Notes: generated from the letters alone by a model not told the origin. A stretch of 64,000 bases of DNA from Anodontia alba (GCA_964016985.1 OZ024828.1:83778308-83842307); one strand, 5' to 3'; numbered from the stretch's first letter, positions 32,751-46,700 are shown. Made by a program: numbers and translations.

Positions 32751-32954
32751 CCCTTGTCATGCTAAATAAATTAACATGTCATGCCCACTTGTAATCTTCA
32801 GCCAATCAGATTACTAGATCCAAGTTGTTCATATAAATTCAAATACTTAATGACAAACAGAGCAGATCCAGATCAGTTGGCTTCTTCAGAAGCCAACTGA
32901 TCTGAATCTACACTGTTTGCAAAGGCAGGGTATCTGGGTTCAGTAGGGAAAGGG
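32751..32954. mobile_element. piggyBac-like MITE, copy 1
   Basis: TTAA (32747-32750), CCCTTGTCATGCT ... complement ending GGG, then TTAA (32955-32958). TTAA target plus CCC/GGG ends is the piggyBac pattern. The centre carries the hairpin AGTTGGCTTC / GAAGCCAACT inside the GCAAACAG-type palindrome. Confidence 0.75.
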
Positions 32955-33734
32955 TTAACTACCCATGTCTAGAACTAATTCCAATGGTCCAAAAGATGTT
33001 CGAGTCACTGAAGTTTGACTATATACTACATATATTGGTATAATGCAACAAGTTATATCAAATCTGAAACTAAGTTCTTGTATAATTTCGAGAAAAAAAC
33101 ATTTTCTGCGGCAAAATATACATGGGCCACATAAGGCAAAAAAGTGCATTCCAACATGCGCAAAATGTGCAGATTCAGATCATCTTGCGCATGCTTGAAG
33201 TACCATCCAGGCCTTTGCTCTCCATTAATACATTCTGTAGTATCCAAAGATTCTGTCAGTGGACAGTGAAGATCCTGATCAGACTCTATGGATCAGCAGG
33301 CTGATCTGGGCGTTTGCTGTTTGCATATGCCCAAAGACACTTTTAAGCAAGGCACGGCCCACGTATTTCATTAAAAAGTGACTTTATGGTGCAATGAGAT
33401 GCTTTACAATGACATTTTATGAAACAGGATACTTTAACCACGCTGTTTCAAAGTCTAACCATGCTAAATTTACTCCAATAACTTAAAGTTAAAAACGCAC
33501 ATAAATACAATATAAATAAAATATACACAAATGAATTAAATCATTAAACCAAAGTACAAGTGAACACACAGAAATAATGGCTTTTAGCAGAATAAAATGC
33601 TGATTTATAACAAAACTTTAACCCAAAAAGTGCCCTTTAAAAACAGCACCAGATATTTTTTTTTTTTTTTTAATTTTTAGAAAAAAAAGCTTGATATTTC
33701 ATGTGAAATATCTACAAGAAAGATAATTCAAATG

Positions 33735-33737
<3 letters not shown>

Positions 33738-33767
<30 letters not shown>
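33738..33767. repeat. Poly-A tract
   Basis: About 30 consecutive A, preceded by a T-rich/A-rich stretch from 33656. No retroposon body was found next to it. Confidence 0.9.
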
Positions 33768-33796
33768 AAGCCTTATTTTCTAGGAAAAGTATTTTA

Positions 33797-34002
33797 ACTC
33801 TTGTCCTGCTGAACCCAGATATTTCCTGTCTTTACAAACAGAGTAGATCCAGATCAGTTGGCTTCTTTAGAAGCCAACTGATCTGGATCTGCACTGTTTG
33901 TCATTAAGTATGTATATTTGTACCATACTCTTGGATCAAGTTACCTGATTGGCTGAAAATTAGATGTAGGTGTGGCTTCTTATTTTTTCAGCATGACAAG
34001 GG
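33797..34002. mobile_element. piggyBac-like MITE, copy 2
   Basis: TTAA at 33793-33796 and 34003-34006. Ends CTCTTGTCCTGCTGAA and GCATGACAAGGG. Same central hairpin as copy 1. Confidence 0.75.
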
Positions 34003-34006
34003 TTAA

Positions 34007-34522
34007 AATGTCATCTGCCGCTGTTGTAACTGGCGCTTAAAGGATTAGATTAGCAAAGATATGGCACATAAAAGAAACAATACCTGCCGGAGGAAAGGGT
34101 ACCTAGCTCACCTCCATTTGAACTTGCCCATCCACAGCTCTCTATTAGAGGTGGTATCAGGTATACATTTGCTCATTTCTCCATAGAAATGTATGTTGTG
34201 AGTACTCATCAGAAGTACCTCACCAAAGCACTTCTAATTAGTACCCACATCATCATGTTGTGGCTCAGATGATTAAATAGCAGACCACAGATAAGGTTTT
34301 CCTCGGCTCGCCGAGGCACTTATAATGAGTACCCACAATATATGATTTTGTGGCGCAATTATAGGAAAAACATCATCTGGATACCTCTTATTAACTATAG
34401 CTATATCTTAGGCTTAAAAAAAAAAAGAAACAACTTATCTAGAGCTACGATATATCTGCAAATCAAAGAAAGACCATGACATTTGATTTTAGAATACCAT
34501 CAGCAAACCTGTCTTTTATTTA
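34007..34522. other. Gene 3' flank with palindromic-MITE pieces
   Basis: One diverged palindrome copy at about 34183-34260 (GTTGTGAGTACTCATCAGAA) and a half copy at 34302-34374 (CTCGCCGAGGCACTTATAAT). No gene besides the host gene's 3' end. Confidence 0.5.
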
Positions 34523-34524
34523 TT
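34515..34524 (-). terminator. Overlapping poly-A signals at the host gene stop
   Basis: On the minus strand the stop TAA (34525-34523) runs directly into AATAAATAAA, giving two overlapping AATAAA hexamers. The 3' UTR would be very short if they are used. Confidence 0.6.
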
Positions 34525-34715
34525 AAGGTAACCCAATCATATCCAACAGGTGGTTGATTTTAATGTTCAGCCATGTTGTCTGCTTCTTTCTTAGTCCCTG
34601 GATCCACTCCTGCGGCAGATGTGAATATCCTACTTTACAACCGAGCAGGGCTCCTGCCACACAGCCATTGCTGTTACTATCACCTCCCTCGAATATCAGC
34701 TTCATTATAAATGCC
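34523..34715 (-). CDS. Exon 8: ARH C-terminus and stop
   Basis: Acceptor TATATTGCAG, 193 nt, residues 560-623. FEGGDSNSNGCVAGALLG is the second metal motif (family EGGDADTNGAVAGALLG): the first Asp is kept, the second is Asn (574) and Thr is Ser (575). It continues GYSHLPQEWIQGL and ends MIGLP then TAA. Confidence 0.93.
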
Positions 34716-37700
34716 CTGCAATATACATGTCCACCTAAGATGATTATGATTACATAACAGTGTGTTTTCCATTCAACACACAAGCAAGGTTAATGCCATT
34801 CAAGCTTTGCTGTTACTATCCCCTCCCTTGAATATCAGTTTCATTATAAACACCCTGCAATATACATGTTCATATTGTTCATATATGATGAGTAAGATTA
34901 CATAATAGTATGCTTTCTTTTCAACAGTCAAGCAGGGTTTATGCCACTCAAGTATTGCTGTTACTATCTCCTCCCTTGAATATCAGCTTCATTATAAATG
35001 CCCGGCAATACACATGTACATTTATGATGATTAAAATTACATTACTTTAGGCTTTCTTTTCAACATTCAAGCAGGGTTCATGCCACACTGCCATTGCTAT
35101 TACTACCTGCCTCCTTAAGTATCAGCTTCATTACAAGAGGGCCATGATGGCCCTGTATCGCTCACCTGATTACCAGACAAGTTTAAGTCAATTGGCATTT
35201 CGGTTCAAGAGAAGTTCAATATAGATTTTCAAGATGGAGGCCATCTTGGATTTGATCTACAAGTCACCTACAAGTTTCGAGTAAATTGCCCTTTTCGTTC
35301 AGGAGAAAAAGTTCAAAATAGATTTTCAACAGGGCTGCTAGGGCAACCATCTTGGATTTCCAATCAGAATGATTCTAGATTTTTTTTTTTTTTTTTTATC
35401 TGTAAGTCAAGTTTCAAGTCAATGGGCCTTTCTGTTCAGGAGAAGAAGTTCAAAATAGATTTTCAAGACAGCAACTGTGGCGGCCATCTTGTATTTCTGA
35501 TCTGAACAATTTTCGCTATTTTTTTTATCTACAAGACACCCTGATGCTTTCAGTTGGCCTTTCAGTTCAGGAGAAGAAGCGCAAAATAGATTTCCAAGAT
35601 AGCGGCCATGGAAGCCATTTTGGATTTCCAATCAGAAGGATTTTAGCTATTTTTTTATCTACAAGTCAGCCTGATGCTTCCTATCAAGTTTCAAGTCAAT
35701 TAGCCTTTTGGTTCAGCAGAAGAAGAGAAAAATAGATTTTGATGATGGGTGCCATGGCGGCCATCTTGGATATTGGATGGAAAGATTTCAGCTGTATCTG
35801 ACCTGCAAGTAAACTCTGATGCTTCCTACCAAGTTTCAAGTTAGTTGGCCTTTCGGTTTAGAAGAAGAAGCGAAAAACAGATTTTCAAGATGGCAGTCAT
35901 TTTGGATTTCCGATCGGACTGATTTTAGCCTTTTTTGAACTACAAATCACCACGATGCATCCTACCAAGTTTCAAGTCAATTGGCCTTTTGGTTCAGGAG
36001 AAGAATCGAAAAAAAGAGTTTCAAGACGGTCACATGGCAGCCATCTTCAATTTCCAATTGAAGGGTTTTAGCTATTTTTGATCTACAAGTCACCCTGATG
36101 CTTCCTTCCAAGTTTCAAGTCAATTGGCCCTTTGGTTCAGGAGAAGATGTGAAAAACAGATTTTCAAGATGGTGGCATAGCGGCCATCTTAGATTTCCAA
36201 CTGGAACGATTTTAGCTATTTTTGATCTACAAGTCACCGTGATGCTTCCTACCAAGTTTCAAATCAACTGGCCTTTCGGTTCAGGAGAAGCGAAAAATAG
36301 ATTTTCAAGGTGGCCACCATCTTGGATTTCCGACTGGAATGATTTTGGCTATTTTTGATCTACAAGTCACCCCCATGCTTCCCACCAAGTTTCAAGTCAA
36401 TTGGCCCAGGGGTGTAGGAGAAATAGGCTTTTAAAGCAATTGTCGACGCTGCATGCCGCATGACGAACAATGATTGACCACAACAGCTCACCATGAGCAC
36501 TTCCTGCTTAGGTGAGCTAATAAATGCCCTGTCACACTGGGGTTTAACTCTCAAATATCAACTTTATTATCAATATTCTATGATATATTTTGTCAAATTT
36601 GAAAAACATACATTATTGGCCTAAAGTTTCTCTTTTTATGCACTTGTTTCTTAAAATACTTAAATGAAAGGTAAACAGTGTAGACCCTGATCAGACTGCT
36701 CCTTCAGGTGCAATCTGATCTGGATTGATACTGTTTGCATAAGCCATTTTATCAGAAACTTTAGTGTAGGAAATTTTAGAACATTTACCATATTCTAAAG
36801 GGAAAGAATTTGTTCTCCTTGGGATTGGCAATGAGCAAAGGCTCAGATCAACCTCCATTCACACCCTGCCTGATCAGAGATTTCATTAACTTTCCTGACA
36901 CCTGATGCTTCAAGGAAAAGTAGGCGGGTGGTTTTACAATTTCTATATATATTGTATTTACCCTAAATATTCCAACAGCTTAACTCCTTATCATACTGCT
37001 TGTCCTAACTATTGAAGAAGTCCATTCTACTTCCTCTTAATGTGTCTAAAATATTGCTGTATATATTCTGTGGCGTCTGATCTCGGTCAACACTGTTTGC
37101 AAAGGCCTTAGGGTTATTATGATAAAACCTGTGCAAATTTGTCAAAAGTAGCAGGAGAAAATTGCCTCAGTAGAAAGGGCCAATCCTTGTCCCCCACCTC
37201 TAAATGAAACCCCTGCTGGTAAGTTTCTTTGGTGCATGTTAATATAATCTGCAATGTCCAGCAATTCCTTTAGCCTACAGTGATGGCCCTGATCAGATTA
37301 CATGAATGTGCAGGCTAATCTGGGCTTTTTCTGTCCACATTTGCCCCAGAGGCACCTTTTTCTGTGGTATTGCTTTATACATACTCTATGACATCTCTCC
37401 TAACTTAGTGTGCAAATGATGAAATAGGTGCTTTAAAAACATGATGGGTAAAAATTTCAGCAGACAACATTCTGAAAGTTCTTTATTTTTACAGAAAACA
37501 GGGTTTGACTTTTCATGCAAACTGTCTCCTTAGGAGTTGTGTTACAGAAATTGTATCTGAACACAAGATAAAGGAGGGTTCATAAATCTATGTTCAATAT
37601 GCCCTTCTATCACCCCAAATTTTATATGAATTGTTAGTAGTTTTATATGCAAAAGTCTTTCTGGGAGTCCCAACCCTGCAAGTTAATACCAACATAAAAA

Positions 37701-40700
37701 GTTTGCATGAAACACCTGCTGAAGTTGCCTAGAGAGTGCATAAGATTTACAAACAATCAAAACTTGTATCTTCAATAAGTACCATGATTATGCTAAAAAC
37801 TGGGACAATTTTATAACCTATTTATGAAATTATCCAAAATTTGAACAAACTGATTTTACAACCTGGTAAAAATATGCTGGCAGGATGGGAAACTGTAGCC
37901 CTTTAGGAACAGTCTGGTCTGCTTTGTTTCTGTACTTCTGTCCCAATATTTAGTGTAATTAAGATCAATTTTTTGAAATGTGTCTTTATAAATATGAATC
38001 AATGCCTACTTTTATTTGTTTGTTTGTGTTGAGGTTTTACGGCCCAGTCAACCCAGTGGGGTCATCTTGAGTGTGGTCAGTTAACCTAAACATACTTTTA
38101 CTGGACAGGCTTTGTCCTTTAAGCGGTTAATATTGTGCACATTCTTTCGCCAGAAACTGACAACTGCCCTTCTTGAATCAGTGAAAGGGAGAGATGACAG
38201 CAGAAAATACTTCAAGATCAAATCTCCGCAAAAGAATGTTGCCAATCTGGCAAGGGGTCAAACCTGCAAACTCCTAATCATCAATCGGACGTGCACCCAA
38301 CAGAGCTAACGTGGCCAGCTGTCTCCCTTGTAAAATGGCAGCAAACTACAAAGTCTATCTAGTCTCCTTGATTAAAATGTAATCTGTTAAGAAGATTAAA
38401 ATTAAATCCAGCCTACTGAGGACAGACAGACAGACAGACAGACACATCAATTATGAAAATGACTTACTTGAAGGACATCTGAGATCTCAGGCCAATCAAT
38501 CCAGCAGCCATTGCCTTCAAAGTATATGACATGTTGTGAGGTTCCCTGGCATTCAGACTGTTGAGAAAAACAAGCACAGTGAGAAGTTTCTAATACATAT
38601 GTTGTGGGTACTCATTAGAAACATCTTGCAGAGGTGCTTCTAATGAGTACCAACAACATATATTTCTGTGGAGAAATAAGAAAAATACAGTGAACCCTCT
38701 TTACAGCATTTGACAGCATTTGTTCCTAAATACTTTGCCATTAAAATGAATTTGTTGTTGTACAGATTACTAAATGAGCAGATTGATATGTAATAGAGGT
38801 CTTGTTTTGTTCTTATTTCCTCACAGAACATAATGTTTTGGATATTTGCTAGAATCATCTCATTGAGGTGATTCTAACAAATATCCAAAACATATGTTTC
38901 TTTAAAGTATTAAATACAATATTCTTCCATAATTTTTGGTTAATTGTTACCTCTTAAGCGAAGGTTTCGTGACAGTCAGCTTGTCATTATAACGAATTGT
39001 GTCGTTGTATCGAGTGTCGGTATAAAGAGGGTTGTCTGTATCAGTAAGTTTCAGATGAAAAAGTACCTTATCTCAAGCTATGAGTTGTTTTTCATTATGT
39101 CTTGCAAAGCCACAGCTCTAGATAAGGTGTTTTTTTTTTTTCAACTGAAAAATAATGACATTTTTCTTTCTTCTCCATGTTGCAGTACTCATTAGAAGTG
39201 CCTTGACAAGGCCCTTCTAATGAGTATCCTACAACATATGTTTCCGTGGAGAAGTAAGAAAAATATTATGTGGCTATCCCCGCTTATCTGGAGATATGTA
39301 AGGTGCTCTTTCAACAAAATAGTGACAGTTTTCATAGTTTTCCAAGAAAACATTACATTGCCTGCCAGCAAAAAGCTTCTAATAAATACCTACAACCTAT
39401 GCTTTTGTACGGAAATATATTTTCAAGGAGAAATATGTTTCCACAGAGAAATAAGAAAACTGTTTATTTGGAAACCTGATGACGATGACAATTTGGCACT
39501 TTATGCCCCTTTCAATATTATGTAAGTCATACAGAGATGATGGAAGGGTGATAATGAAAGACTGTGCAATGAAGTGCCATAGTCATCTCCTGTTATCCAC
39601 AGCTTTGGTCTTTTTGTCTTTTACCTGGGGTAAAAGACCTCTTCTTCACTCTTAACCCTTGTCCTGCTGAATAAATTACAATGCTACGCCCAATTCTAAT
39701 TTTAAGCCAATTAGATTACTTGATCCAGATTGTTGTTATAAATCTGCATACTAGATGGCAAACAGTGCAGAACTGGATATACACTGTTTGCAAAACAGGG
39801 TATATCCGGGTTCAGCAGGACAAGGGTTAAGGAGTAAAACTAAATGGGTAAAAAAGAGATCATTTTATGTTCATTTTTTGTTTGTTTTATTTAGGTTTTA
39901 CATCATTTTCAACATTTCAGTATATCTTAAATGGTGTCTGATCATAGCAGGGAGCACAATGCTCACTTTTTGAGTGCTGCCTCACTGAAAGATCATGCTC
40001 AGATACAGTGTGATATTCCATCCTGTGCTTCTAATGAGTACCTACAACTTGTTTTCATGCAGAAATAAGGAAAGTATTGACCAGATACCAACTCTTATGT
40101 GGAGCTATTAATAAATACGTATAATTTTACAGTTTATCAATTAATGCTTAACACTCTGGGTAAAATTTCAGCAGATGACATACTGATGATTATTTTTCCT
40201 AGAAAACAGGTTTTGGCATTTCATGCAAAGTGTCTTCAATGGAGACAATTTGCATGAAATGTCAAATCCTATTTTCTAAGAAAAATATCATCACTATTGT
40301 CCATTGAATTTGCCAAGTGAATGGTAGAAGTTGATAACAGTAACTTACCTTTTTACTTCTGTCATGTTACAGTGTACCATGAAGTCATTTATATGATCTT
40401 TGTCACTCAGGTGCTTTGTTGCCATGGTTACTGCCTTAGTGATCATCTCGTCTACAGTTTTGTAACTGTCTAAATCAAACTTTCCCTGAAAGAGAAAATA
40501 TAAACAGACTCACTTTACAGTCTGAAGATAAATTTCTGGTATCTCTTCATACCTTTGATTATTAAACCCTTAGCAATCGAGGTAAAAATTTCAGCAGACG
40601 ACATATTGAAATATTTTTTTTATTTTTGTCACAAAACAGGTTTAGACATTTTATGCAAATTGTCTCCAATGGATGGACACAATTTGCAGGAAATGTCAAA

Positions 40701-43700
40701 TCCTGTTTTCTGGGAAAAATACCAAAAATATCATCAATTTGTCATCTGCTAAATTAGCCCAAGGAATGGTTTATCTGAAATGAAAGGTTTAGTTTTAGTA
40801 CTCCTGCCAGTCAACATGATACACCTTTTTTTTTTTTTTCAACCAAAAAGTATGGATTTTTTTTTTATTTCTCTTTGATTTGATTGATTGTGTTGTCTCC
40901 CAGAGAAAGGGAGAAGAGAGATAGAGGAGACAGAAGAGAATATGAAAGAGAGGGACAAGGGAGAAAGAGGAAAATGAATGAAAGTGAAGAAATAAAAACA
41001 TTTCCCCCTCTACCCTTACCTGCTGCAAGGATAGCAGGCTTTGCCCAAATGTAATCCAATCTCAGTTGGACGCCCCAGTGACGTAAGATAAATGACACCT
41101 TTGCCTCAACCAACCATCCCCTACTTCTCCTTGAACTATGTTGCCGGTACTTATTGTAAGCAATTCATAGTGACACTTCTAATGAGTACTCACAACATAC
41201 GTTTTCACGGAGAAAACAGAAAAATAATTATATGGATGCCTTGTATCTTGTCTGGAGCTTAAATTTATCCCTATGCAGGTTGAGATGTTCCTATGCAGGC
41301 TGAGATGTCCCTGTGCATGCCGAGATTTCCCTATGTAGACTGAAATGTCCCGATGAAGGTTGACAGATCACCATGCTGGGTTAACTAACTGTGACTGTTT
41401 TTTCTTGGAACTCCATCATGACACCCATAATATACATTCACATAAATTATGATGCATGTATTTTTTTAATGTACTGACACTTTTCTTCTTTTTTCGAATA
41501 AAAAGTTCTTCAAAGGGAGAAAAATTAATTAATTATAACTTTTTTTTTCTCTCTAAGAAACATGCTATGGTACTCACCAAATCTCTTCTTATGCTTACCC
41601 CAACATATATTTTCATGAAGAAATCAAATCATTATGAAAACATGCCTATATAATTTTGACCCCCTTAAACCCCACTTTTATATAGAAACATGAAAATATC
41701 AGAGTTTTTTATCTGAAAATTCTCAGTTCTTGGAGGTGAAATTTTCTAGATAATGAACTATCTGTCTAGAAATCCATCTTACCTATATCTTATCTATAGA
41801 GTTATCAAGTCCACATTATAAGTTTTCCAATTCAGCTAGATCATATTTATGCACTACAATAACCACTTAATGTAACAATCATTGAGGTACTTCTAATGAG
41901 TACCCACAAATTATGTTTTCAAGGAGAAATAAGAAAAAAACAAGAATTCCGCGGAAGGCGTCATCGCACCTGCTGGGGCAAAAGTCACAGGAGCCACAAT
42001 CAGAACATGGTTATTAAATAAGTTTATTTCATTTTTAGCAGTGCTTACTTGGAAAACTGGGTTGAAAAAAATGTAGACAAAGTGCCTAGTGGGGCACATA
42101 TATTCCATGCCAGTCCCATTCCCTCTAATGGCTATATCTTCAGCACTGACTTTTCGTATCATACAGCCCAATGATAATGGAACGTTGACGTAAAATGTGT
42201 AAAAGTCACTGGAGCATGAAATATAGGTCAAGGTCACGGGTCAAGGTACCTGCTAATTCAGTACATCAAGGAGAAGCACAGTGCAAGGTATGGTGGTTGT
42301 AGGCCTTATAGTTGAGGAGTTATCAAACATCAACGTAAAATGTGTCAAATATAGGTCAAGGTCATCGGGTCAAGGTACCTGCCAAGCCAGTGCAATGAGG
42401 TGAAGCACTATGCAAGGTTTAGTGGTTGTAAGTCCTATATTTGAGGAGATACCGAACATTAACATAAAATGTGTCAAAGTCACTGGAGTGCACAATATAG
42501 GTCAAGGTCACCAGGTCAAGGTACCTGCCGAGTCAATACATCAAGAAGAAGTGCTATGTAAGGTTTGGTGGTTGAAGGCCTTCGGGACAGTTGAGGACAT
42601 ATGGAAGGGTGATGTAAAAGGTGTAAAAGTCAATGGAGCGCAAAATATAGGTCAAGGTCACCCAGTGAAGGTACCTGCGGAGTCCGTACATTGAGGAGAA
42701 GCACTATGCAAGGTTTGATGGTTGTAGGCCTTACAGTTGAGGAGATATTGAACGTTGACATAAAATGTGTAAAAGGCACTGGAGCGCAAAATATAGGTCA
42801 AGGTCACCGGGCCAAGATACCTGCCGAGTCAGTACATCTAGGAGAAGCACTATGCAAAGTTTGGTGGCTAGAGGTCTTACACTTGAGGAGATCTGGAACA
42901 TTGATATAAATTATGTCAAAGTCACTGCAGCCAAAATATAGGTCAAGGTCACCAGGTCAAGGTATCTGCCAAGTCAGTACATTGAGAAGAAGCACTTTGC
43001 AAGGTTTGATGGTTGTAGGCCTTATAGTCGAGGAGATATCGAACATCGACGCAAAATATGTCAAAGTCACTGGAGCGCAAAATATAGGTCAAGGTCATCG
43101 GGTCAAGGTACCTGCCAAGTCAGTACATCTAGGAGAAGCACTATGCAAGGTTTGGTAGTTGTACGCCTTATAGTTGAGAAGATATGGAACGTCAACGTAA
43201 ATTGTGTCAAAGTCAATGGAGCGCAAAATATAGGTCAAGGTCACTGGGTCAACATACCTGCCAAGTCAGGAGGTCAGGGAGATGTGTCATGCAAGGTATG
43301 ATGGTTGTTGTAGAATTGTAGTTGATTAGAATACTAACTTCGACGTAAATGTCGAACTTCGACATAACAGAACTGTTAACAGACAGACGGACGGATGAAC
43401 GGACAGACGAATGGAAAAGCGGGCACCTATGTCGCAAAGTCCGGAGGTCAGGGAGATGTTTCATACAAGGTTTGATGGTTGTTTAGTTTTGTAGTTGATT
43501 AGAATACTAACTTTGACATAAATGTCGAAGTTCGACATAACAGAACTGTTAACAGACAGACAGACGGACGGACGAACAGACAGACAAATGGAAAAGTGGG
43601 CACCTATGTCGCAAAGTCAGGAGATCAGGGAGATGTTTCATGCAAGGTTTGATGGTTGTTTAGTCTTGTTGTTGATTAAAATACTAACTTTGACATAAAT

Positions 43701-46700
43701 GTCGAACTTCGACATAAATGTTGACAGACGGACGGACGAATGGACAGACATACGGAAAAGCGGACGCCTATGTCGCAAAGTCAGGAGGTCAGGGAGATGT
43801 TTCATGCAAGGTTTGATGGTTGTTTAGTCTTGTAGTTGATTAGAATACTAACTTTGACATAAATGTCGAACGTCGACATAAATGTTGACAGACGGACGGA
43901 CGGACGGACGGACGGAAAATCGGACGCCTATATCGCACCCTGCTACAAGCAGGTGCGATAAAAATGATTATCTGGATATTCCTCTTATCTGAAGCTATGA
44001 TACAGATAGTAACAGACCCACATCAGCATAACAATACGTAAGATGTTTATCCCTCCTTTGGGCATAGCTCTAGTACTTAGGCGCTTTTTTCAATCCAAAA
44101 GTATTGATATTTTTCTTATTTCTCCACAAAATATATGTTGTGGTACTCATTAGAAGCGCTTTGCTGAGGCGCTTCTAATGAGTCCCCACAACATATGTTT
44201 TCGTGGAGAAATAAGAAAAATAGTTAACCTGATACCCACTCTTATCTAGGCCTATGTTTGGATTAATTGTTTACAACTGCGCCATAGTATACAAAGCCCA
44301 AATTTCCTTAAAGGCTCCATATTCCTCAAAAATAGACATTTTATTATTCAAGAAAGATTTAATAAATTGATATATGGTATTATTACAATCATATAATGGG
44401 CACCTGACAGCCTGTACAATTTCAGTGAGTCTCTTGTTCTTGAAATGAAATGATTTTTTATCATATCTCTGAATTAATGTTGCCAGAGATACGATAAAAA
44501 AACCCATATCATTATGGATCCAGTTCAAAATAAGAGACTGACTGAAATTTTACAGGCTGTCAAATGCCACATTTTATGATCGTATTAATAGTAAATATCA
44601 ATTTATTAAACCTTTATTGGATAGAAAATGTCAATTTTTGAGGAATAGTGAGCCTTTAAGGTAACTATCCATGTGATTATCATTGACCAATGTAATCAAA
44701 CCGCACATTAGATGAAATCCATGTAACACTTATTTTTAGCTGCGCTATTCTTATCACTGATTGAGGGTTATCTGTAAAACTCGGACTGGGACATTTGGGA
44801 CACTGGCAAACAGTGCAGACCCAGATCAGATGTCACAAAATGCAACATTTGATCAGGGTCTGTAATGTTTCATAAATTACAGGAAGTTAAGGGTGAAATG
44901 AAACAGTCTTAATTCCCTGTTTAGGAGTATTTTCCAAGTCTACATTCAGAGACAACTGACCCACCAGTGCTCTTAGTGCTTTGACTTATTTCTCTGTACG
45001 ATTTAGAACTGCCTCAAAGAAGTATTCTTATGAGTACACACTACACCTCTGTCATACACTGAGGCAATTATAGTAAATACACAAAATATGTTTTGTAGAG
45101 AAACAAGAAATAAATATGGTACAGCATAGCAACAGATAAGGTGCTTTTTTCATCCGAAAAATGCTGATATCTTTCTTATTTCTCGACGAAAATATATTTT
45201 GTGGGTACTCATTAGAAGCGCCTCGCCGAGGCACTTCTAATGAGTACCCACAACATATGTTTTTGTCGAGAAATAAGAAAAATAATATGTGGATACCCTC
45301 TCTTATCTGTAGCTATGGTACAGGTCCTAAAATTTGTACACCCAAGTTTTTTGACAAAATGGCATATGTAAACAATGCAGACCCAGATCAGACAGCTCCT
45401 GAAAAAGAAGTCTGATCAAGACCTATACTGTTTGCCATTCCACTAAGTTTTTTAAGTAACAATTTAGGGGAAAAAAGTATGGATTAAAGTGTTTGAAATT
45501 TTAGGACAGTTACTGTAATCAGATTTTTTGTTTGATTTGGGCTTAACGTCGCTTTCAACAATCTTTCAGTCATATCGCGACGGTGTCTGGATGTGACAGG
45601 GAGCTCAATGCTCACTTTTAGAGTGCTGCCTCACTGAAATATCATGCCCCAGACACTTTGACATGATATTCCACCCAGTCACATTATACTGACACTGAGC
45701 TGACCAGTTCTGATTCCTAGCTCTACTTTCTTAATGCTGAGCGCCAAGCGAAAGAGCAGCTAGTACCTTTTTTAAAAGTCTTTGGTATGACCCGGTCGGG
45801 GATCGAACCCGCAACCTCCCGGTCACAAAGCGGACGCTCTACCACTGAGCCACTGTGCCGGTTACTGTAATCAGATTATTTACCAAAAAGAAAAAAAAAA
45901 GATTTGCTGGTCTTGAGCTATACGAAAATGTATACCTGCAGCATGTAGGATACAACTGAGGTAATAAGAACACATGAGGCCACACATCTTGGATCACTGT
46001 GGGTTGTCTGACATATTCTCACTGTGTTTGCTTGTATCTCTTCCGGTAAATGGAAACATGGAATTCCTGGAAAAATGCAATAAAACTAGGAAACTGACCA
46101 GTCAAATTAGTGCAGAGAAACCTATAGTCCTTCACCAGATGTAACAGACAACCAAATTTGGTCAGCCTAAGCCTTAATGTACATGTGAGATGCCACAGAC
46201 AATATTTTTTCTGTAGTGCAGTTTGATGCGTAGATTGCAGTGACCTACTTTTGGTATGCTATAAACCAACTTCTGGATTGATACAAACCATCTTCACTAG
46301 ACTGCTACATACAATCTCCATTAGATGCTACCAAACTGGAGTGGCCTGTGGCACACAAAACACAGCAGGAAATTGCCAAAGAGGTCATGTTTACCACTAC
46401 ATAGGTTTAGATAAGAGATCATGGATACCACTACATAGGTTTAGGTAGAGTGGGTATCAGGTAAATATTTTTCTTATTTCTCCACAACAACATACGTTGT
46501 GGGTATTCTTTAGAAGCGCCTCACCGAGGGCTTTCTAATGAGTACCCTCAACATATGGTTTTGTGGAGAAATAAGAAAAATATCAATACTTTTGGATTGA
46601 AAAAAGCATCTTATCAAGAGCTATGAATCACAAGCTGGAATTTCTGCTGAAGCCAAAACAAAAATTTGAGGTCTATGACCTTGATTCTGGCCAGAGCAGC

